From Edaphobacter lichenicola (GTDB lineage: Bacteria > Acidobacteriota > Terriglobia > Terriglobales > Acidobacteriaceae): DNA of 64,000 nt. The first letter of the stretch is position 1, and each line of letters opens with the position of its first letter. The notes below the pieces were generated by a model that worked only from the letters and a program-made list of their open reading frames with translations, was not told the origin of the DNA and searched no databases. Positions 35,628 through 45,545 of the stretch are shown here, piece after piece. Location: assembly GCF_014201315.1 (NCBI RefSeq), contig NZ_JACHDY010000004.1, forward strand, positions 124,001 to 188,000. Direction: 5' to 3'. The translations under genes and the position numbers were made by a program.

Positions 35628-36818
35628 CTACGGTCTGATCGTGAGCATGACCACGCCGTGGCTGGGTACGTCGGCGGAGTAGCCTACGCTCTGTTTGCCC
35701 AGATCGCTTGCGGTCCAGAGATTCCGTACCGAGGCAGACAGGGAGTCGGGATAGCCGATGTCGGTCCATGCTACGGCGACCTTCGCGGCTGCGGGGCTGC
35801 GGTTCAGCAGTACGACGGCGCGGCCTCCGTCCTGCAGTTGCTTCGACCAGATCTCGAGGTCTCCGGTCTTCTTGACTCTGCGTGCCTGGTGTCCGAGGGG
35901 GTCTTGATCAATTGCAATGACTTCCTTGTTCAGCAGAATCTCTTTGGTGTCGGGCGTCATGCTGGAGATGTCGTTGCCCGCCAGCAGGGGCGCGGAGAAC
36001 ATTGCCCACATGCTGAAGTGCGCGCGATACTCCTCCTTGGTCATGCCGCCGTTGCCTACCTCGAGCATGTCAGGATCATTCCAGTGGCCCGGGCCGGCGT
36101 AGGTCTCCAATCCGCTCATCTGGTCGATGATCTGAGTTACCCCGTTGCCACCCCAGTCTTTCTTGCAGTCCCAGCAGTCTTGAATGTCGGCGGTTGCGCG
36201 CCACAGGTTTCCGATCGATCCTGCCCACAGCCACGGCTTGGTCGATCCCCACTCGCAGATGCTGAAGACGATGGGCCGTCCGGAGTCGGCGAGTGCGTCG
36301 CGCATCAGAGTGTAGGAGGACTCGCTGTTCTGTCCGGGGAGAGTGTTGCACCAGTCTTCTTTGAGGTAGTCGACGCCCCAGTTCGCGTACTGCTTTGCGT
36401 CCTGGTACTCGTGGCCGATGCTGCCGGGACGCTTGGCGCAGGTCATGGTGCCAACGTCGGTGTAGATACCGAACTTCAGGCCCTTCGAGTGAACGTAGTC
36501 GGCTAGCGCCTTGATGCCGGAGGGAAAGCGCTCGGCGTCGGCGACGATATTGCCGGAGGCGTCGCGGCCAGTCTGCCAGCAGTCGTCAAGGATGACGAAC
36601 TGATAGCCAGCATCCTTCATGCCGCTGCTCACCATGGCGTCCGCGGTCTCGCGCACGACCTTCTCGTTGAGCCCCTTGCAGCCGAACTTGTTCCAGCTGT
36701 TCCATCCCATGGGCGGCGTCTTCGCTAGGCTGTTATCCAAAGCTCGCCCAAAGACCGGCATTATGACGACTGCCAACATTACCAAACACACTCTCACAAC
36801 GAAACGAGTTCGACCCAT
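35628..36818 (-). CDS. secreted alpha-galactosidase, glycoside hydrolase family 27
   Basis: This 396-residue enzyme removes terminal alpha-galactose. A signal peptide (1-26) is followed by the (beta/alpha)8 barrel, with TPPMGWNSWNKFGC, VILDDCWQ, the nucleophile Asp in YLKEDWC and the acid/base Asp in HWNDPDMLEVG. The C-terminal beta-sandwich starts near residue 305. The family normally reads LKYDNC at the nucleophile; here LKEDWC keeps the aspartate. It lies downstream of the GNAT gene and points to use of plant galactosides. Confidence 0.94.
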   Translation of the reverse strand: MGRTRFVVRVCLVMLAVVIMPVFGRALDNSLAKTPPMGWNSWNKFGCKGLNEKVVRETADAMVSSGMKDAGYQFVILDDCWQTGRDASGNIVADAERFPSGIKALADYVHSKGLKFGIYTDVGTMTCAKRPGSIGHEYQDAKQYANWGVDYLKEDWCNTLPGQNSESSYTLMRDALADSGRPIVFSICEWGSTKPWLWAGSIGNLWRATADIQDCWDCKKDWGGNGVTQIIDQMSGLETYAGPGHWNDPDMLEVGNGGMTKEEYRAHFSMWAMFSAPLLAGNDISSMTPDTKEILLNKEVIAIDQDPLGHQARRVKKTGDLEIWSKQLQDGGRAVVLLNRSPAAAKVAVAWTDIGYPDSLSASVRNLWTASDLGKQSVGYSADVPSHGVVMLTIRP

Positions 36819-36909
36819 TGCAATGCACTCCTCTTCGGAACCGGCGCGGTATTTTCTTCGAGCTCACGAAATTCTAACCTTTGCATGGACTCCATCGCCT
36901 GGCTCGGGT

Positions 36910-37434
36910 TTATAAGGCGCGGATTAGCTGGGGGATTAGGCGTTTCTCGTAACAGAGAAAACGCAGCCCCGGCCTGAACTCGAGACTGATCTCTCCGGCG
37001 AGCAGGTAGCCGAGCTTCGGAAAGAGCCGCTGTGTCGCTTCGTTGTTGGTGTTGGTGTCGACGCGGAGTGCGGTGATGCCGCGTTCGACCGCGACCTCTT
37101 CGGCTCTCTGCATGAGCGCACCGGCCGCTCCCTGGCCGCGGAATGCGGGATCTACCGCAAGGCGGTGCACTACGATTGCAGGTTCATCAATATCCCATCC
37201 GACCTGGGAGTAGTCAGGCTCCTGATCCATGGTGATTGCAGCGACGCCGGCGATGCTGTCGTTCACTTCGGCGACCCAGAGTTGGTTCAGGTCGATGTCG
37301 CGTTGAAAGACGGCGTCGTTTGGGTAGGTTTCGTCCCACTGGAGATTGCCTGTCGCGCGCATCAGCGGAACGACGCGCCGCACGAGGCTCATCAGCGCCG
37401 GTAGATCATGTTGTGTTGCCAGCCGGATCTGCAT
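36910..37434 (-). CDS. GNAT family N-acetyltransferase
   Basis: This 174-residue acetyltransferase begins MQIRLATQHDLPALMSLVRR. The acetyl-CoA loop is HRLAVDPAFRGQGAAGALM, followed by ALRVDTNTNNEATQRLFPKLGY, typical of the RimI/YncA-like branch. ATG 37434 is chosen over an unconserved upstream extension. The substrate is unknown. It may be the last gene of the long minus-strand run from nadC. Confidence 0.88.
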   Translation of the reverse strand: MQIRLATQHDLPALMSLVRRVVPLMRATGNLQWDETYPNDAVFQRDIDLNQLWVAEVNDSIAGVAAITMDQEPDYSQVGWDIDEPAIVVHRLAVDPAFRGQGAAGALMQRAEEVAVERGITALRVDTNTNNEATQRLFPKLGYLLAGEISLEFRPGLRFLCYEKRLIPQLIRAL

Positions 37435-37501
37435 CGTCTTCTCAGCGTAACAGGAGCGGCGATGCGGGTTTCTGCTGCGGTAGAGCGCCGGGCAACCGAA
37501 G

Positions 37502-37777
37502 CTACATGATTCGAAAACGTTCGCGCATGAGACGTTGGAAGCGGGGTCGCCAGATGAGGTCATAGGCTAACTCTTTTCCGGGGAACATAGCTAAGGCAGC
37601 CCTCCTGCTGTCCGCGATCATCTGGGCCGCCTCGTCCACAGTCAAAGACCCGTCCTGCGCGATGACCTGCATCACCATGTTCATCATCATCTGCATTCTG
37701 CGGATCAGCTTCTGTTCTTCTGCCCGCTCTTCCGCGCTGATCACGACAGCCTCAGCATTTGGCCCATTCAACTCCAT
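37502..37777 (-). CDS. small conserved-looking hypothetical protein
   Basis: This is a 91-residue helical protein of unknown function, with a Met-rich stretch (RRMQMMMNMVMQVIAQDG) and an IWRPRFQRLMRERFRI end. It lies 26 bases after comEC on the same strand. No signal peptide or membrane helix is apparent. Confidence 0.65.
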   Translation of the reverse strand: MELNGPNAEAVVISAEERAEEQKLIRRMQMMMNMVMQVIAQDGSLTVDEAAQMIADSRRAALAMFPGKELAYDLIWRPRFQRLMRERFRIM

Positions 37778-37803
37778 CGAAACCTCCCGATCAAGTCAGC
37801 TAC

Positions 37804-40647
37804 CTATGGATTAGACGCATCGACAAGCTCACGGATCTTTCCATCCCGTCCCAGCAGGAATGTGGTCAAGCCAAACTCATCCGTTCGATACAGCTTAGTG
37901 CGAGCGTTCGCAATTCGTTCGATCACTTCGTAGCGGGGGTGACCAAATGTATTCCCCTTGCCGACCGACACAACCGCGTCTTTTGGGGCGGCCGCATTGA
38001 AGAACTCCTGGGTGGTCGAGGTGCGGCTGCCGTGGTGGCCGATCTTCAGGAGGGTGACGGGTGCGACTCTTCCATGCGAGAGCATCTCTCGCTCGCTGGG
38101 GGCTTCAGCATCGCCTTCCAACAACACGGACGCGTCGCCGTATTGCATCCGCATCACGAGCGAATCGTTGTTGATGGGCTCTCGAGGGTTGACGTAACCG
38201 GCCTCTGGCGCAAGCATCGTTATCTGGGTTTTTCCCCACGCAACCTGGGTGCCTGCATAAAAATGGCGTACGGTGACTCCAAGATCTTTCGCCTCGTCCA
38301 GCAGCGAACGGTAGGCATCCGAGTTCGGATCGATGCTGACCCACAGCTCGCGGGGGCGAAAGTTGCGAAGAACCGCGGGCATACCGCCCATGTGGTCGCT
38401 GTGGGCGTGGCTCAAGGCAAGCACATCGAGCCGACGGAATTTGCGTGACCAGAGATACGGCGAGACGACCTCTTCGCCAACGTCGAAGCGGCTTGTAGCT
38501 TCTGCGGCTTCGGTGACTCCGCCGACTGGGCCGCCGGCATCGATCAGCATCGTTGCTCCGTCCGGACTGACGATGAAGATGGAGTCGCCCTGTCCAACGT
38601 CGATCGCTGTTACCTCCATCATGCCGGGTGTGACAATCGAGTGCTCCGGCCACAGCACGATCAAGGCGACCAGCGGGAGCGCGACGACCGCAGCCCAGGC
38701 CCAGTTGCGGGATCGTCGTACGGCCCAGCAGCAGAAGGCCCATGCGACGACTGCGAGGATAGCGACCCACCACGCTGGAGCGGGTACGCGTAGATCGGCT
38801 GCATGAACTGCGCTGACGTGGCCTATCACTCCCTTGACTCCGTGGAGCAACAGAGCCGTCATGGCGCCCGGCAACAGCGCTAACCAGGGGCTGATGAGGG
38901 AGGCGCAAAATGTAACGACCGCGGTGGGAGCGAGAATGGCGACTAGCGGCACGCTCAACATATTGGTGGGGACGGCGAACATCGTTGCGCGATGGAAGTA
39001 GACTGCCATCGGCAAGACCATCACCATCTCGGCCACTACGCCTATCAACGACAACTCCAACGCCCAGAGACTGCAACGAATCATTGCTGGCAGTAACTCT
39101 CTGGACCAGTGGCCGAGCATGTTGGCAATCGCCTCGCTACCCATCCGCAGCATCAGCCGAAACTGCGCCACTCGAGGGGGCAGGCTCGTGTCGATCCACT
39201 TGTCCCATAGGTTCTCCGCGGCGTTGGCATACGGCAGAAAGCTGCGCTCTCCCAACGGAATCGCGATGCCGCCGATCGCGACGATCGCGAGAAACGTCAT
39301 CTGGAAGCTGGCTTCGAACAACGCGCTCGGAGACAGCACGAGTACAGCCAGTGCAGCAGCTCCCAGAGCGTTCAGTACGTTGCGATCCCGACTCAAAAGA
39401 CGCGCCATGAGAAAGACCGTTGTCATGAAGAGTGCTCGTTGCACAGGAGCGCCAAAGCCGGTCAGCAGGGCGTAGCCAAAGGTCAAGGCGATGGTAAGCG
39501 ACGTTGCGAGCCAATCGTGCAGTTTGAGTCGGCGAGCCAGCCAGAAGACAAGGCCAGCCAGCAGGCCAACGTGCATTCCCGAGACCACAAAGAGATGAAA
39601 TGATCCAGTGCGCTCGAAGCCTACACGCTGCGTTTTGTTCAGGCCGGCGCGGTCGCCAAACAGCATCGCGTTGAGCATCCCGGCGTCGTCTGGGCTGAGC
39701 CGCAGAATCTCCGGAAGTCCTCGATTCGCCCGCGAGTGGACGTAGCCAAGCACGCGACCTGAAGCCCAGCTTTGTGCTGCGAAGATCTTGCACTGCCACT
39801 GTGCTGTGCGATCGGACTGCGTCGCAAGGGTCGATGTGGCTTCGTCGAGTACGGAGATTTTTGAAGTACGCACGCTGGCATGAGCGCCGATCCCCTGTGC
39901 GAGGAGATAGTCGGCGTACTGCCACGCGCCGGGGTCACGATAGTACTCGGCCACCTTCAGTCGCATGGGAGCTTGTATGAGGTCGCCACACTTTAACGTT
40001 GGAAGGGCTTGACTGACAGATGCGGAGAGATCTGCCGCAGGGGCGCTTTTCGCGAGCTTGTCCGGAACAATATTCATGCGCACGCCACCCTTCACAGGAG
40101 CCATCCACGCAACGTCCGGCGTTACTTCCTCCACTGCATCGACTTGAATATCGACAGAGAGCGCGCCGACAGCAGCAGCCTCCTCGTCAGCCTCTTTCTC
40201 CGGCCACCAACCTGCTTCCTTATCCTGATCTGAGTTTTCCCGAAGAGGGGCTAACTCGCGAACCCGTACGACGCGTCCTCTCACTTGCCGGCTCAGGCCA
40301 TCTGCGTACATTTTCAGAGCGTGTTGAGTAGATGGAGCGGGCTGCACCTCTACGCAGAAGAGGCCGAGCGCCATCCAAACGGCGGCGAGAGGGACAATTG
40401 CGATCCGGAAAGACCATCGCAGGCAGGCCAGAGTCAGACAGCACAGGAGTGACATGGCAAGGAGCACGATGACCGTTGATGCGTGATTCCGCGCCATAGC
40501 TTCGCCAAGCGCAAACCAGCAGACCGCCGTCAGAAGAGGAGCGCGACGAAACTCGAGCGCGGGAACGCGTGCGACCGCCTTCGGCCAGAGATTGGGGTTC
40601 GGCTCGTTGGTTCTTCCGGTCTTCGATGCTCTGCCTGCGGACCGCAC
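37804..40647 (-). CDS. comEC: ComEC/Rec2 competence channel protein
   Basis: This 947-residue protein forms the inner-membrane channel for single-stranded DNA uptake in natural transformation. A cytoplasmic/OB-like N-terminal region is followed by the membrane competence domain (FHLFVVSGMHVGLLAGL, GFGAPVQRALFMT). A C-terminal metallo-beta-lactamase domain has ALSHAHSDHMGG (HxHxDH), LLEGDAEAPSE and LKIGHHGSRTS, the putative DNase. It is long for the family (usually 700-850). It follows the RlmD-type gene by 32 bases. It alone does not prove competence. Confidence 0.94.
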   Translation of the reverse strand: MRSAGRASKTGRTNEPNPNLWPKAVARVPALEFRRAPLLTAVCWFALGEAMARNHASTVIVLLAMSLLCCLTLACLRWSFRIAIVPLAAVWMALGLFCVEVQPAPSTQHALKMYADGLSRQVRGRVVRVRELAPLRENSDQDKEAGWWPEKEADEEAAAVGALSVDIQVDAVEEVTPDVAWMAPVKGGVRMNIVPDKLAKSAPAADLSASVSQALPTLKCGDLIQAPMRLKVAEYYRDPGAWQYADYLLAQGIGAHASVRTSKISVLDEATSTLATQSDRTAQWQCKIFAAQSWASGRVLGYVHSRANRGLPEILRLSPDDAGMLNAMLFGDRAGLNKTQRVGFERTGSFHLFVVSGMHVGLLAGLVFWLARRLKLHDWLATSLTIALTFGYALLTGFGAPVQRALFMTTVFLMARLLSRDRNVLNALGAAALAVLVLSPSALFEASFQMTFLAIVAIGGIAIPLGERSFLPYANAAENLWDKWIDTSLPPRVAQFRLMLRMGSEAIANMLGHWSRELLPAMIRCSLWALELSLIGVVAEMVMVLPMAVYFHRATMFAVPTNMLSVPLVAILAPTAVVTFCASLISPWLALLPGAMTALLLHGVKGVIGHVSAVHAADLRVPAPAWWVAILAVVAWAFCCWAVRRSRNWAWAAVVALPLVALIVLWPEHSIVTPGMMEVTAIDVGQGDSIFIVSPDGATMLIDAGGPVGGVTEAAEATSRFDVGEEVVSPYLWSRKFRRLDVLALSHAHSDHMGGMPAVLRNFRPRELWVSIDPNSDAYRSLLDEAKDLGVTVRHFYAGTQVAWGKTQITMLAPEAGYVNPREPINNDSLVMRMQYGDASVLLEGDAEAPSEREMLSHGRVAPVTLLKIGHHGSRTSTTQEFFNAAAPKDAVVSVGKGNTFGHPRYEVIERIANARTKLYRTDEFGLTTFLLGRDGKIRELVDASNP

Positions 40648-40679
40648 TCACCAACCATTTCACCACAATGTGGCTACGT

Positions 40680-41972
40680 TTATCTGCGCAAAACCACGAT
40701 CGTCTCGAGGTGAAACGTCTGAGGAAACAGGTCCACCAGGTGCAGTTCTTCGAGCTTGTAGCCAGCGTCTAACAGCATCTTCAGGTCTCGAGCCAGAGTC
40801 ACGGGATCGCAGGAGACGTAGACAAGCTCGGGGGCCGAAACACGCGCGAGGAGCGAGCAAACCTCTGCTCCAACACCGACCCGCGGAGGGTCGACGACGA
40901 TCAACTGAGGGCGTTCTCGTTGTACCACTGCCTGACGGAGGAATTCAACGGTGGTGGCTTCGACGGCGCGTCTTCCGGTTCCTTTGAAGGAGCTAATCAG
41001 ATCTGTGGCGGCAGCCTCGACTGCCACTACTTGCTGGAATGTTTTCGCTAACGCTCGAGAAAATAATCCCACGCCGGCATATAGATCCCACGCTAGTTGT
41101 CCGATGCGATTTGTTGCGACGATCCGGACAAGTTCCTCGATGAGAAAACGGTTGACCTGAAAAAAGGCGCCGCGGCTCACCCAGTAGTCTTCGTTTCCTG
41201 CCGGATAACTCAAGCCTTGTGCTCCCCAACTTTCCAAAGGGCGCGGCTTCTGTACTTGTCGCTGTGGTCCTGCGAGTTTGAGGAGAGAGGTGCCAGCTCC
41301 CACGAGCTCTGGCACGAACTGTTTCATGTGATCGCACAATGAGGCCAACCCAGGTTGATCCTTCCGGACGAAGACGGTCATCTGCAGCCTCTTTTCGTCG
41401 GCTGTTGTAAAAAACTCCGCTTCGACAGCGTTGCCTAGCCACCGCTTTACAGCTGTGTTCTCAGTCGCTACTTGCAAAAGGCTTTGAGCCGCGCGCCACA
41501 GCAACGGCACGGTGATGGGACACTCCTGAATCGCGAGAAACTCATTGGTGCCGCGCCGGTTGTAGCCAGCTCTCAGGATGGAATCCACCTCTTCGATCCG
41601 CAGGCGCATACGATTTCTGTAAGCCCAGGCAGCCGCGGTATGACTCTGAATCTCAGGCAGCGCGCTCAACCCGGCACGTTCGAGCGCCTCCTGCAGGATG
41701 GATGCTTTCATCTTCACCTGCGCGGGATATTGTGCGTGCTGGTAGTGACATCCACCGCACTCTCCGAAGTGTGGACACGCTGGCTGGACACGGTCTTCCG
41801 AATCCTTCAGCACCTGCAGAAGAGAGGCTTCCTCAAAGTTCTTTTTGTGCTGCTGAATCTGGACCTCGGCCAATTCGCCTGGTAGCACGAAGGGTACAAA
41901 GACAGACTCGCCGTCTGTTCGATGAGCAAGGCCGGCTCCGCCATAGATCGCTTTTTCGATTTGTAACTTCAT
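40680..41972 (-). CDS. rlmD: RlmD/TrmA-family rRNA (uracil-5-)-methyltransferase
   Basis: This 430-residue RNA methyltransferase adds a methyl group to C5 of uridine. A TRAM domain begins the protein (IEKAIYGGAGLAHRTDGESV). The iron-sulphur ligand motif C66-x5-C72-xx-C75 (CPHFGECGGC) fits RlmD/RumA. The SAM loop WDLYAGVGLFSRAL, DPPRVG and the catalytic YVSCDPVTLARDL follow. RlmC or RlmD cannot be separated by eye. It overlaps the upstream hypothetical gene by four bases (ATGA). Confidence 0.9.
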   Translation of the reverse strand: MKLQIEKAIYGGAGLAHRTDGESVFVPFVLPGELAEVQIQQHKKNFEEASLLQVLKDSEDRVQPACPHFGECGGCHYQHAQYPAQVKMKASILQEALERAGLSALPEIQSHTAAAWAYRNRMRLRIEEVDSILRAGYNRRGTNEFLAIQECPITVPLLWRAAQSLLQVATENTAVKRWLGNAVEAEFFTTADEKRLQMTVFVRKDQPGLASLCDHMKQFVPELVGAGTSLLKLAGPQRQVQKPRPLESWGAQGLSYPAGNEDYWVSRGAFFQVNRFLIEELVRIVATNRIGQLAWDLYAGVGLFSRALAKTFQQVVAVEAAATDLISSFKGTGRRAVEATTVEFLRQAVVQRERPQLIVVDPPRVGVGAEVCSLLARVSAPELVYVSCDPVTLARDLKMLLDAGYKLEELHLVDLFPQTFHLETIVVLRR

Positions 41973-42685
41973 CCGTGGCTCATATAGAAGAGGCTGAGGC
42001 GAGGCAGTTTGCGAGCTTCCAATAATCGCTTCTGGAGAAACTGTTGCTGCACTTGTTTGATCTGGACAGCCTGCATCTTGCCGCGGTAAGGCGCTAGTTC
42101 GCGAGCTGCCTGTTCGCGTAAGGCGACCAACTCCTTTTCAGGCGCGGCCGTCATCACAGCGGCAAATATCTTCTCTTCGAGCACACTGAGAGTTCGGTCC
42201 AGCTCTTCGAGTGAGTGCACGTGTTCAACGCGCAGGCCGGTGGCCAGGGCTCGTAGCCTTACTGCGATCTCGGTGGCCATCGCGTCTGCCGGCGGAGTCA
42301 GCTTTGCCGACTCGATGGCCGCAGCGTTGTCCTCGAGATACCGTCCGACGCGTTCGGTCTCGAAGCCGCTCTCTGCTGCCTGAGCCGAAGCGGCGGGAGC
42401 AGCGCCGATAGAGGCTTCGACCGCCTGCTCCACGGCCTCCATCACGCTCTGTGCGCACCACGCCAGGCCGTTCACCTTGCGCGTTCTTGTCGTGGCGCGA
42501 AGAGCCTTTGCATCATATTTGTCGAAGGCGTTGTCGATTCCACGTAACACCGCCTCCAAAGGCACACCGGCCTCTCGCCATGTCTCGATCAGCGCCCAAT
42601 CCAGGGTAGAGAGCATCAGGAGCGAGCCGCGACGCTGCTGAAAGCGCTCCTCGATCTCCGTAAAGTAGTTGAAGTAGTTCTGCAT
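41969..42685 (-). CDS. helical hypothetical protein
   Basis: This 238-residue, Ala/Glu-rich, mainly helical protein begins MQNYFNYFTEIEERFQQRRG and contains TLDWALIETWREAGVPLEAVLRGI. A coiled-coil stretch is likely at the C-terminus. I recognise the EIEE start as occurring in acidobacterial proteins of unknown function, but cannot name a function. It overlaps the RlmD-type gene by four bases, so an RNA-related role is possible but unproven. Confidence 0.75.
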   Translation of the reverse strand: MQNYFNYFTEIEERFQQRRGSLLMLSTLDWALIETWREAGVPLEAVLRGIDNAFDKYDAKALRATTRTRKVNGLAWCAQSVMEAVEQAVEASIGAAPAASAQAAESGFETERVGRYLEDNAAAIESAKLTPPADAMATEIAVRLRALATGLRVEHVHSLEELDRTLSVLEEKIFAAVMTAAPEKELVALREQAARELAPYRGKMQAVQIKQVQQQFLQKRLLEARKLPRLSLFYMSHG

Positions 42686-42741
42686 TCGCTCTTCTACAGC
42701 TTAAGCCAGCGCGGACGAGCGTGCCTAAACGTGCTTCGTGG

Positions 42742-43557
42742 TTAGGTCCCGCGCTTTTTGTGCCGGTCAAGATTGCGCTCGTAGATGAGGCGCAGTCCGG
42801 TCAGGGTCAGCAATTCATCCACTGCTCCGATGTACTTCGATCCGCCGGCAATGAGCTTCGCGAGGCCGCCGGTGGCGACGGTTTTCGTCTCGGGTCCCAT
42901 CTCGGCGATCATGCGTTCGAGGATGCCATCGACGAGCCCGATATAGCCGTAGTAGAGGCCGATCTGGATGTTGTCGACGGTTCCGGTTCCGATGACCTTC
43001 GCGGGTTTTTTGATATCGATTCGCGGCAGCCGGGCCGCGCGCGAGAACAGGGCATCGGCCGAGATGCCTAGTCCCGGGGCGATCGCTCCGCCGAGGAACT
43101 CCCCTTTTTTTGAGAGCACGTCGAAGGTTGTTGCGGTGCCCATATCTACAACGATGCAGGGTCCCCCAAAGCGCTCGAAGGCTGCGATGCAGTTGACGAT
43201 TCTGTCGGCGCCGAGTTCAGCGGGATTATCGGTCAAGACGGGAATGCCGGTCTTCACGCCAGGTTCGACGAAGACGGGCCTCACATGAAAGTACAGTTCG
43301 CAGACCTGACGCAGAGTCGAGTCCAGTGGGGGTACTACCGATGAGATGGCGATGCCGTCGACGACTCCAATCTCCAGCCCCTTCAGGCTAAACAGATTGC
43401 GCAGGAGAATGCCGAACTCATCGCTGGTCAGTTTCGACGAGGGTGTTGTGATGCGCCAGTTCGCCACCAACTCCGGCCCCGTCGCCGGTGTTTCGTTGGC
43501 CAGCCGGTAGAGTCCGAGGACCGTGTTGGTGTTGCCCACATCCATTGCCAGTAGCAT
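42742..43557 (-). CDS. coaX: type III pantothenate kinase
   Basis: This 271-residue enzyme phosphorylates pantothenate, the first step of coenzyme A synthesis. The ASKHA-fold motifs are AMDVGNTNTVLGLY at the N-terminus, GADRIVNCIAA, VVDMGTATTFDV and LGGAIAPGLGIS. The start is ATG 43557 with GGTGGAG nine bases upstream; ATG 43575 is also possible. It follows birA by 25 bases in the common birA-coaX arrangement. Confidence 0.95.
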   Translation of the reverse strand: MLLAMDVGNTNTVLGLYRLANETPATGPELVANWRITTPSSKLTSDEFGILLRNLFSLKGLEIGVVDGIAISSVVPPLDSTLRQVCELYFHVRPVFVEPGVKTGIPVLTDNPAELGADRIVNCIAAFERFGGPCIVVDMGTATTFDVLSKKGEFLGGAIAPGLGISADALFSRAARLPRIDIKKPAKVIGTGTVDNIQIGLYYGYIGLVDGILERMIAEMGPETKTVATGGLAKLIAGGSKYIGAVDELLTLTGLRLIYERNLDRHKKRGT

Positions 43558-43582
43558 TGTTCGAGTCTCCACCATGTTCCGT

Positions 43583-44401
43583 TTAGAACGGACGAACTCC
43601 GCCGGAGAGGACGGTATGCAGCGCTCCATCGTCTCCTGCGATACGCAAAAAGCCACGGGGAGCAAGCCCCGTCGTCACGCCAGTATATCCGCCGTCCTCG
43701 TCGACTCGAACGCGTTTGCCGCGCACCCAGCTTGAGGCGGCCTCGAATCTCTCTAGTAGCTTGGGGCGAGTGGATGTTCCACGTAGCTCGTCTTCGAGAA
43801 GGTGAATCTCTTCATCGAGAGCGCGCAGGAGTTCGATCAGTACGCGCTCGCGTGGATATGGGCTTCCGCTTTCGCGGCGCAGCGAGGTAGCGAAGGGTTC
43901 AATTTCGGCAGGGAAGTTGGCGTGGTTTACGTTGATGCCGATCCCGATGACGGCGTACCGAAGCATCGTCGGCGTGTCCGACTGCGAGGGGATCGAGGAG
44001 GTTTCGACCAGGATGCCGCCGCATTTCTTTTCATGGAGAAGAAGATCGTTGGGCCAACGGATATCGGGTCTAAGGTCCGTTACGGCGGCGATGGCTGCTT
44101 GCGCAGCAAGGCCGGTTGCGAGGGATAGCCAGAGTGCGTCGACTAAGGCTATTTGCGGGCGCAGGAGCACGCTGAGGTAGAGCCCGTCGCCGGATATGGA
44201 GTGCCAGACGTGGCCGCCACGGCCTCGCCCAGCGGTTTGCTCATCGGCGACCCACACGCTGCCATGCGATGCGCCTGCTTGGGCGGCTTCTAACGCCAGC
44301 AGGTTGGTAGATCCGACCGTTGGGAGATGCTGTAAATGGCCTGCGAAGGCGGTGCGGGCGAGCGCAGCTACGACAGTGGGTAGATCGAACGAATCAGCCA
44401 C
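43583..44401 (-). CDS. birA: biotin--[acetyl-CoA-carboxylase] ligase
   Basis: This 272-residue enzyme attaches biotin to the carboxyl-carrier protein. Motifs are STNLLALEAAQAG, ADEQTAGRGRGGHVWHS (biotinyl-AMP site), IRWPNDLLLHEKKCGGILVE and IGIGINVNHANFP. It lacks the N-terminal helix-turn-helix domain of repressor-type BirA, so it should act only as a ligase. The nadC gene ends seven bases upstream. Confidence 0.95.
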   Translation of the reverse strand: MADSFDLPTVVAALARTAFAGHLQHLPTVGSTNLLALEAAQAGASHGSVWVADEQTAGRGRGGHVWHSISGDGLYLSVLLRPQIALVDALWLSLATGLAAQAAIAAVTDLRPDIRWPNDLLLHEKKCGGILVETSSIPSQSDTPTMLRYAVIGIGINVNHANFPAEIEPFATSLRRESGSPYPRERVLIELLRALDEEIHLLEDELRGTSTRPKLLERFEAASSWVRGKRVRVDEDGGYTGVTTGLAPRGFLRIAGDDGALHTVLSGGVRPF

Positions 44402-44408
44402 TCTGTCC

Positions 44409-45293
44409 TCAGTAGATGTCGGCTGTGATGCGCATGCTCAGGTCGACTGCGGCGGCTGAGTGTGTGAGTGCGCCGACCGAGACGAAGTCGACTCCTGCCA
44501 AGGCGTAGGCGCGCACTGTCTTCAGGTTCATGTTGCCGGAGGCCTCAATGGGGACGCTGGGCAGGGTGGCGCGAATCTGCTTGATCGCTTTCTTTACCTG
44601 CGAGGGTGTCATGTTGTCGAGCAGGATGGACTCTGCACCGCCAGCTATGGCTTGGTCCAGTTCGGTTTGGCTGCGGACTTCGACCTGTACGACCTGGCCG
44701 GTCTTGCGGCCTTCGAGGGCGCGCTCGAGCACTGTTGGGAGGCCGCCGCCGAGTGAGATGTGATTGTTCTTGATGAGGATTCCGTCCTGGAGGTCGAGGC
44801 GGTGATTGACGCCGCCGCCGCAGCAGACTGCGTACTTATCGAGAATGCGCAGGCCCGGTATAGTTTTGCGCGTGTCGAGGACTTTTGTTTTGGTGCCGGC
44901 GACTGACCGTACGAACTCGTTGGTGAGTGTGGCGATGCCGCTCATGCGCTGCATGAGGTTGAGGATGACGCGCTCGCAGGAGAGGATGGCGGCAGCGTTA
45001 TGACGAATAACGGCGAGGGTTTGGCCCTTCTTCACGCTGACGCCGTCGAAGATTTCGGGGTGGCTGATGACCTCGAAGCGGCCTACGGGGGCGGGGGACA
45101 TCTTTGCGAAGATATCGAGAAATACGGGGATGCAGCCTAGTCCTGAGACGACGCAGGCCTGCTTGGCGATGATGGTTCCGGAGGCGCGGAGATTGGGGGG
45201 GATGGTGAGAGCGGTGGTGACGTCGTTGGCGACTTTGTCTTCAGCCAGGGCAGCTTCAAGGATGGTGCGAATCCGTTTGCTCTTCCAGTCCAT
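44409..45293 (-). CDS. nadC: nicotinate-nucleotide pyrophosphorylase (carboxylating)
   Basis: This 294-residue enzyme makes nicotinate mononucleotide from quinolinate and PRPP in NAD synthesis. Recognisable blocks are ERVILNLMQRMSGIATLT, VLDTRKTIPGLRILDKYAV, CGGGVNHRLDLQDGILIKNN and IEASGNMNLKTVRAYALAG. It appears to head the long minus-strand run nadC-birA-coaX and onward. The 307-base gap to 45600 holds a G/T-rich repeat and an inverted repeat, and no gene. Confidence 0.96.
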   Translation of the reverse strand: MDWKSKRIRTILEAALAEDKVANDVTTALTIPPNLRASGTIIAKQACVVSGLGCIPVFLDIFAKMSPAPVGRFEVISHPEIFDGVSVKKGQTLAVIRHNAAAILSCERVILNLMQRMSGIATLTNEFVRSVAGTKTKVLDTRKTIPGLRILDKYAVCCGGGVNHRLDLQDGILIKNNHISLGGGLPTVLERALEGRKTGQVVQVEVRSQTELDQAIAGGAESILLDNMTPSQVKKAIKQIRATLPSVPIEASGNMNLKTVRAYALAGVDFVSVGALTHSAAAVDLSMRITADIY

Positions 45294-45324
45294 TCTCTAA
45301 TCCTAAACCTCTTGTTTTTCCGGG

Positions 45325-45490
45325 AAAAAATATGGGCGTGGTGGCGGGGAGTTTTTTGCTGTTTTTGGGCTGTTTTCGAGGGGGTTTTGGGAAAAGTGGG
45401 TGTTTTGGTGTGGTATTTCGCTGGTGAGATCGTGGTGGATGGGTGGTGAAACGTGGTGTTCTGGACGCTTGTTTTAGAGTAGCGAAAAAT
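45325..45490. repeat. G/T-rich dispersed repeat, copy B
   Basis: The blocks GGGGGTTTTGGGAAAAGTGG, GTGTTTTGGTGTGGTATTTC, GGTGGTGAAACGTGGTG occur in the same order as in copy A (12368-12515). The strand bias (G/T over C/A) is the same. It encodes no credible protein. Confidence 0.65.
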
Positions 45491-45545
45491 GCGCCAACTT
45501 TTCAAAATATTTGTGTGGAAAAGCGTGGCTGCGGGGTAAAGCGTG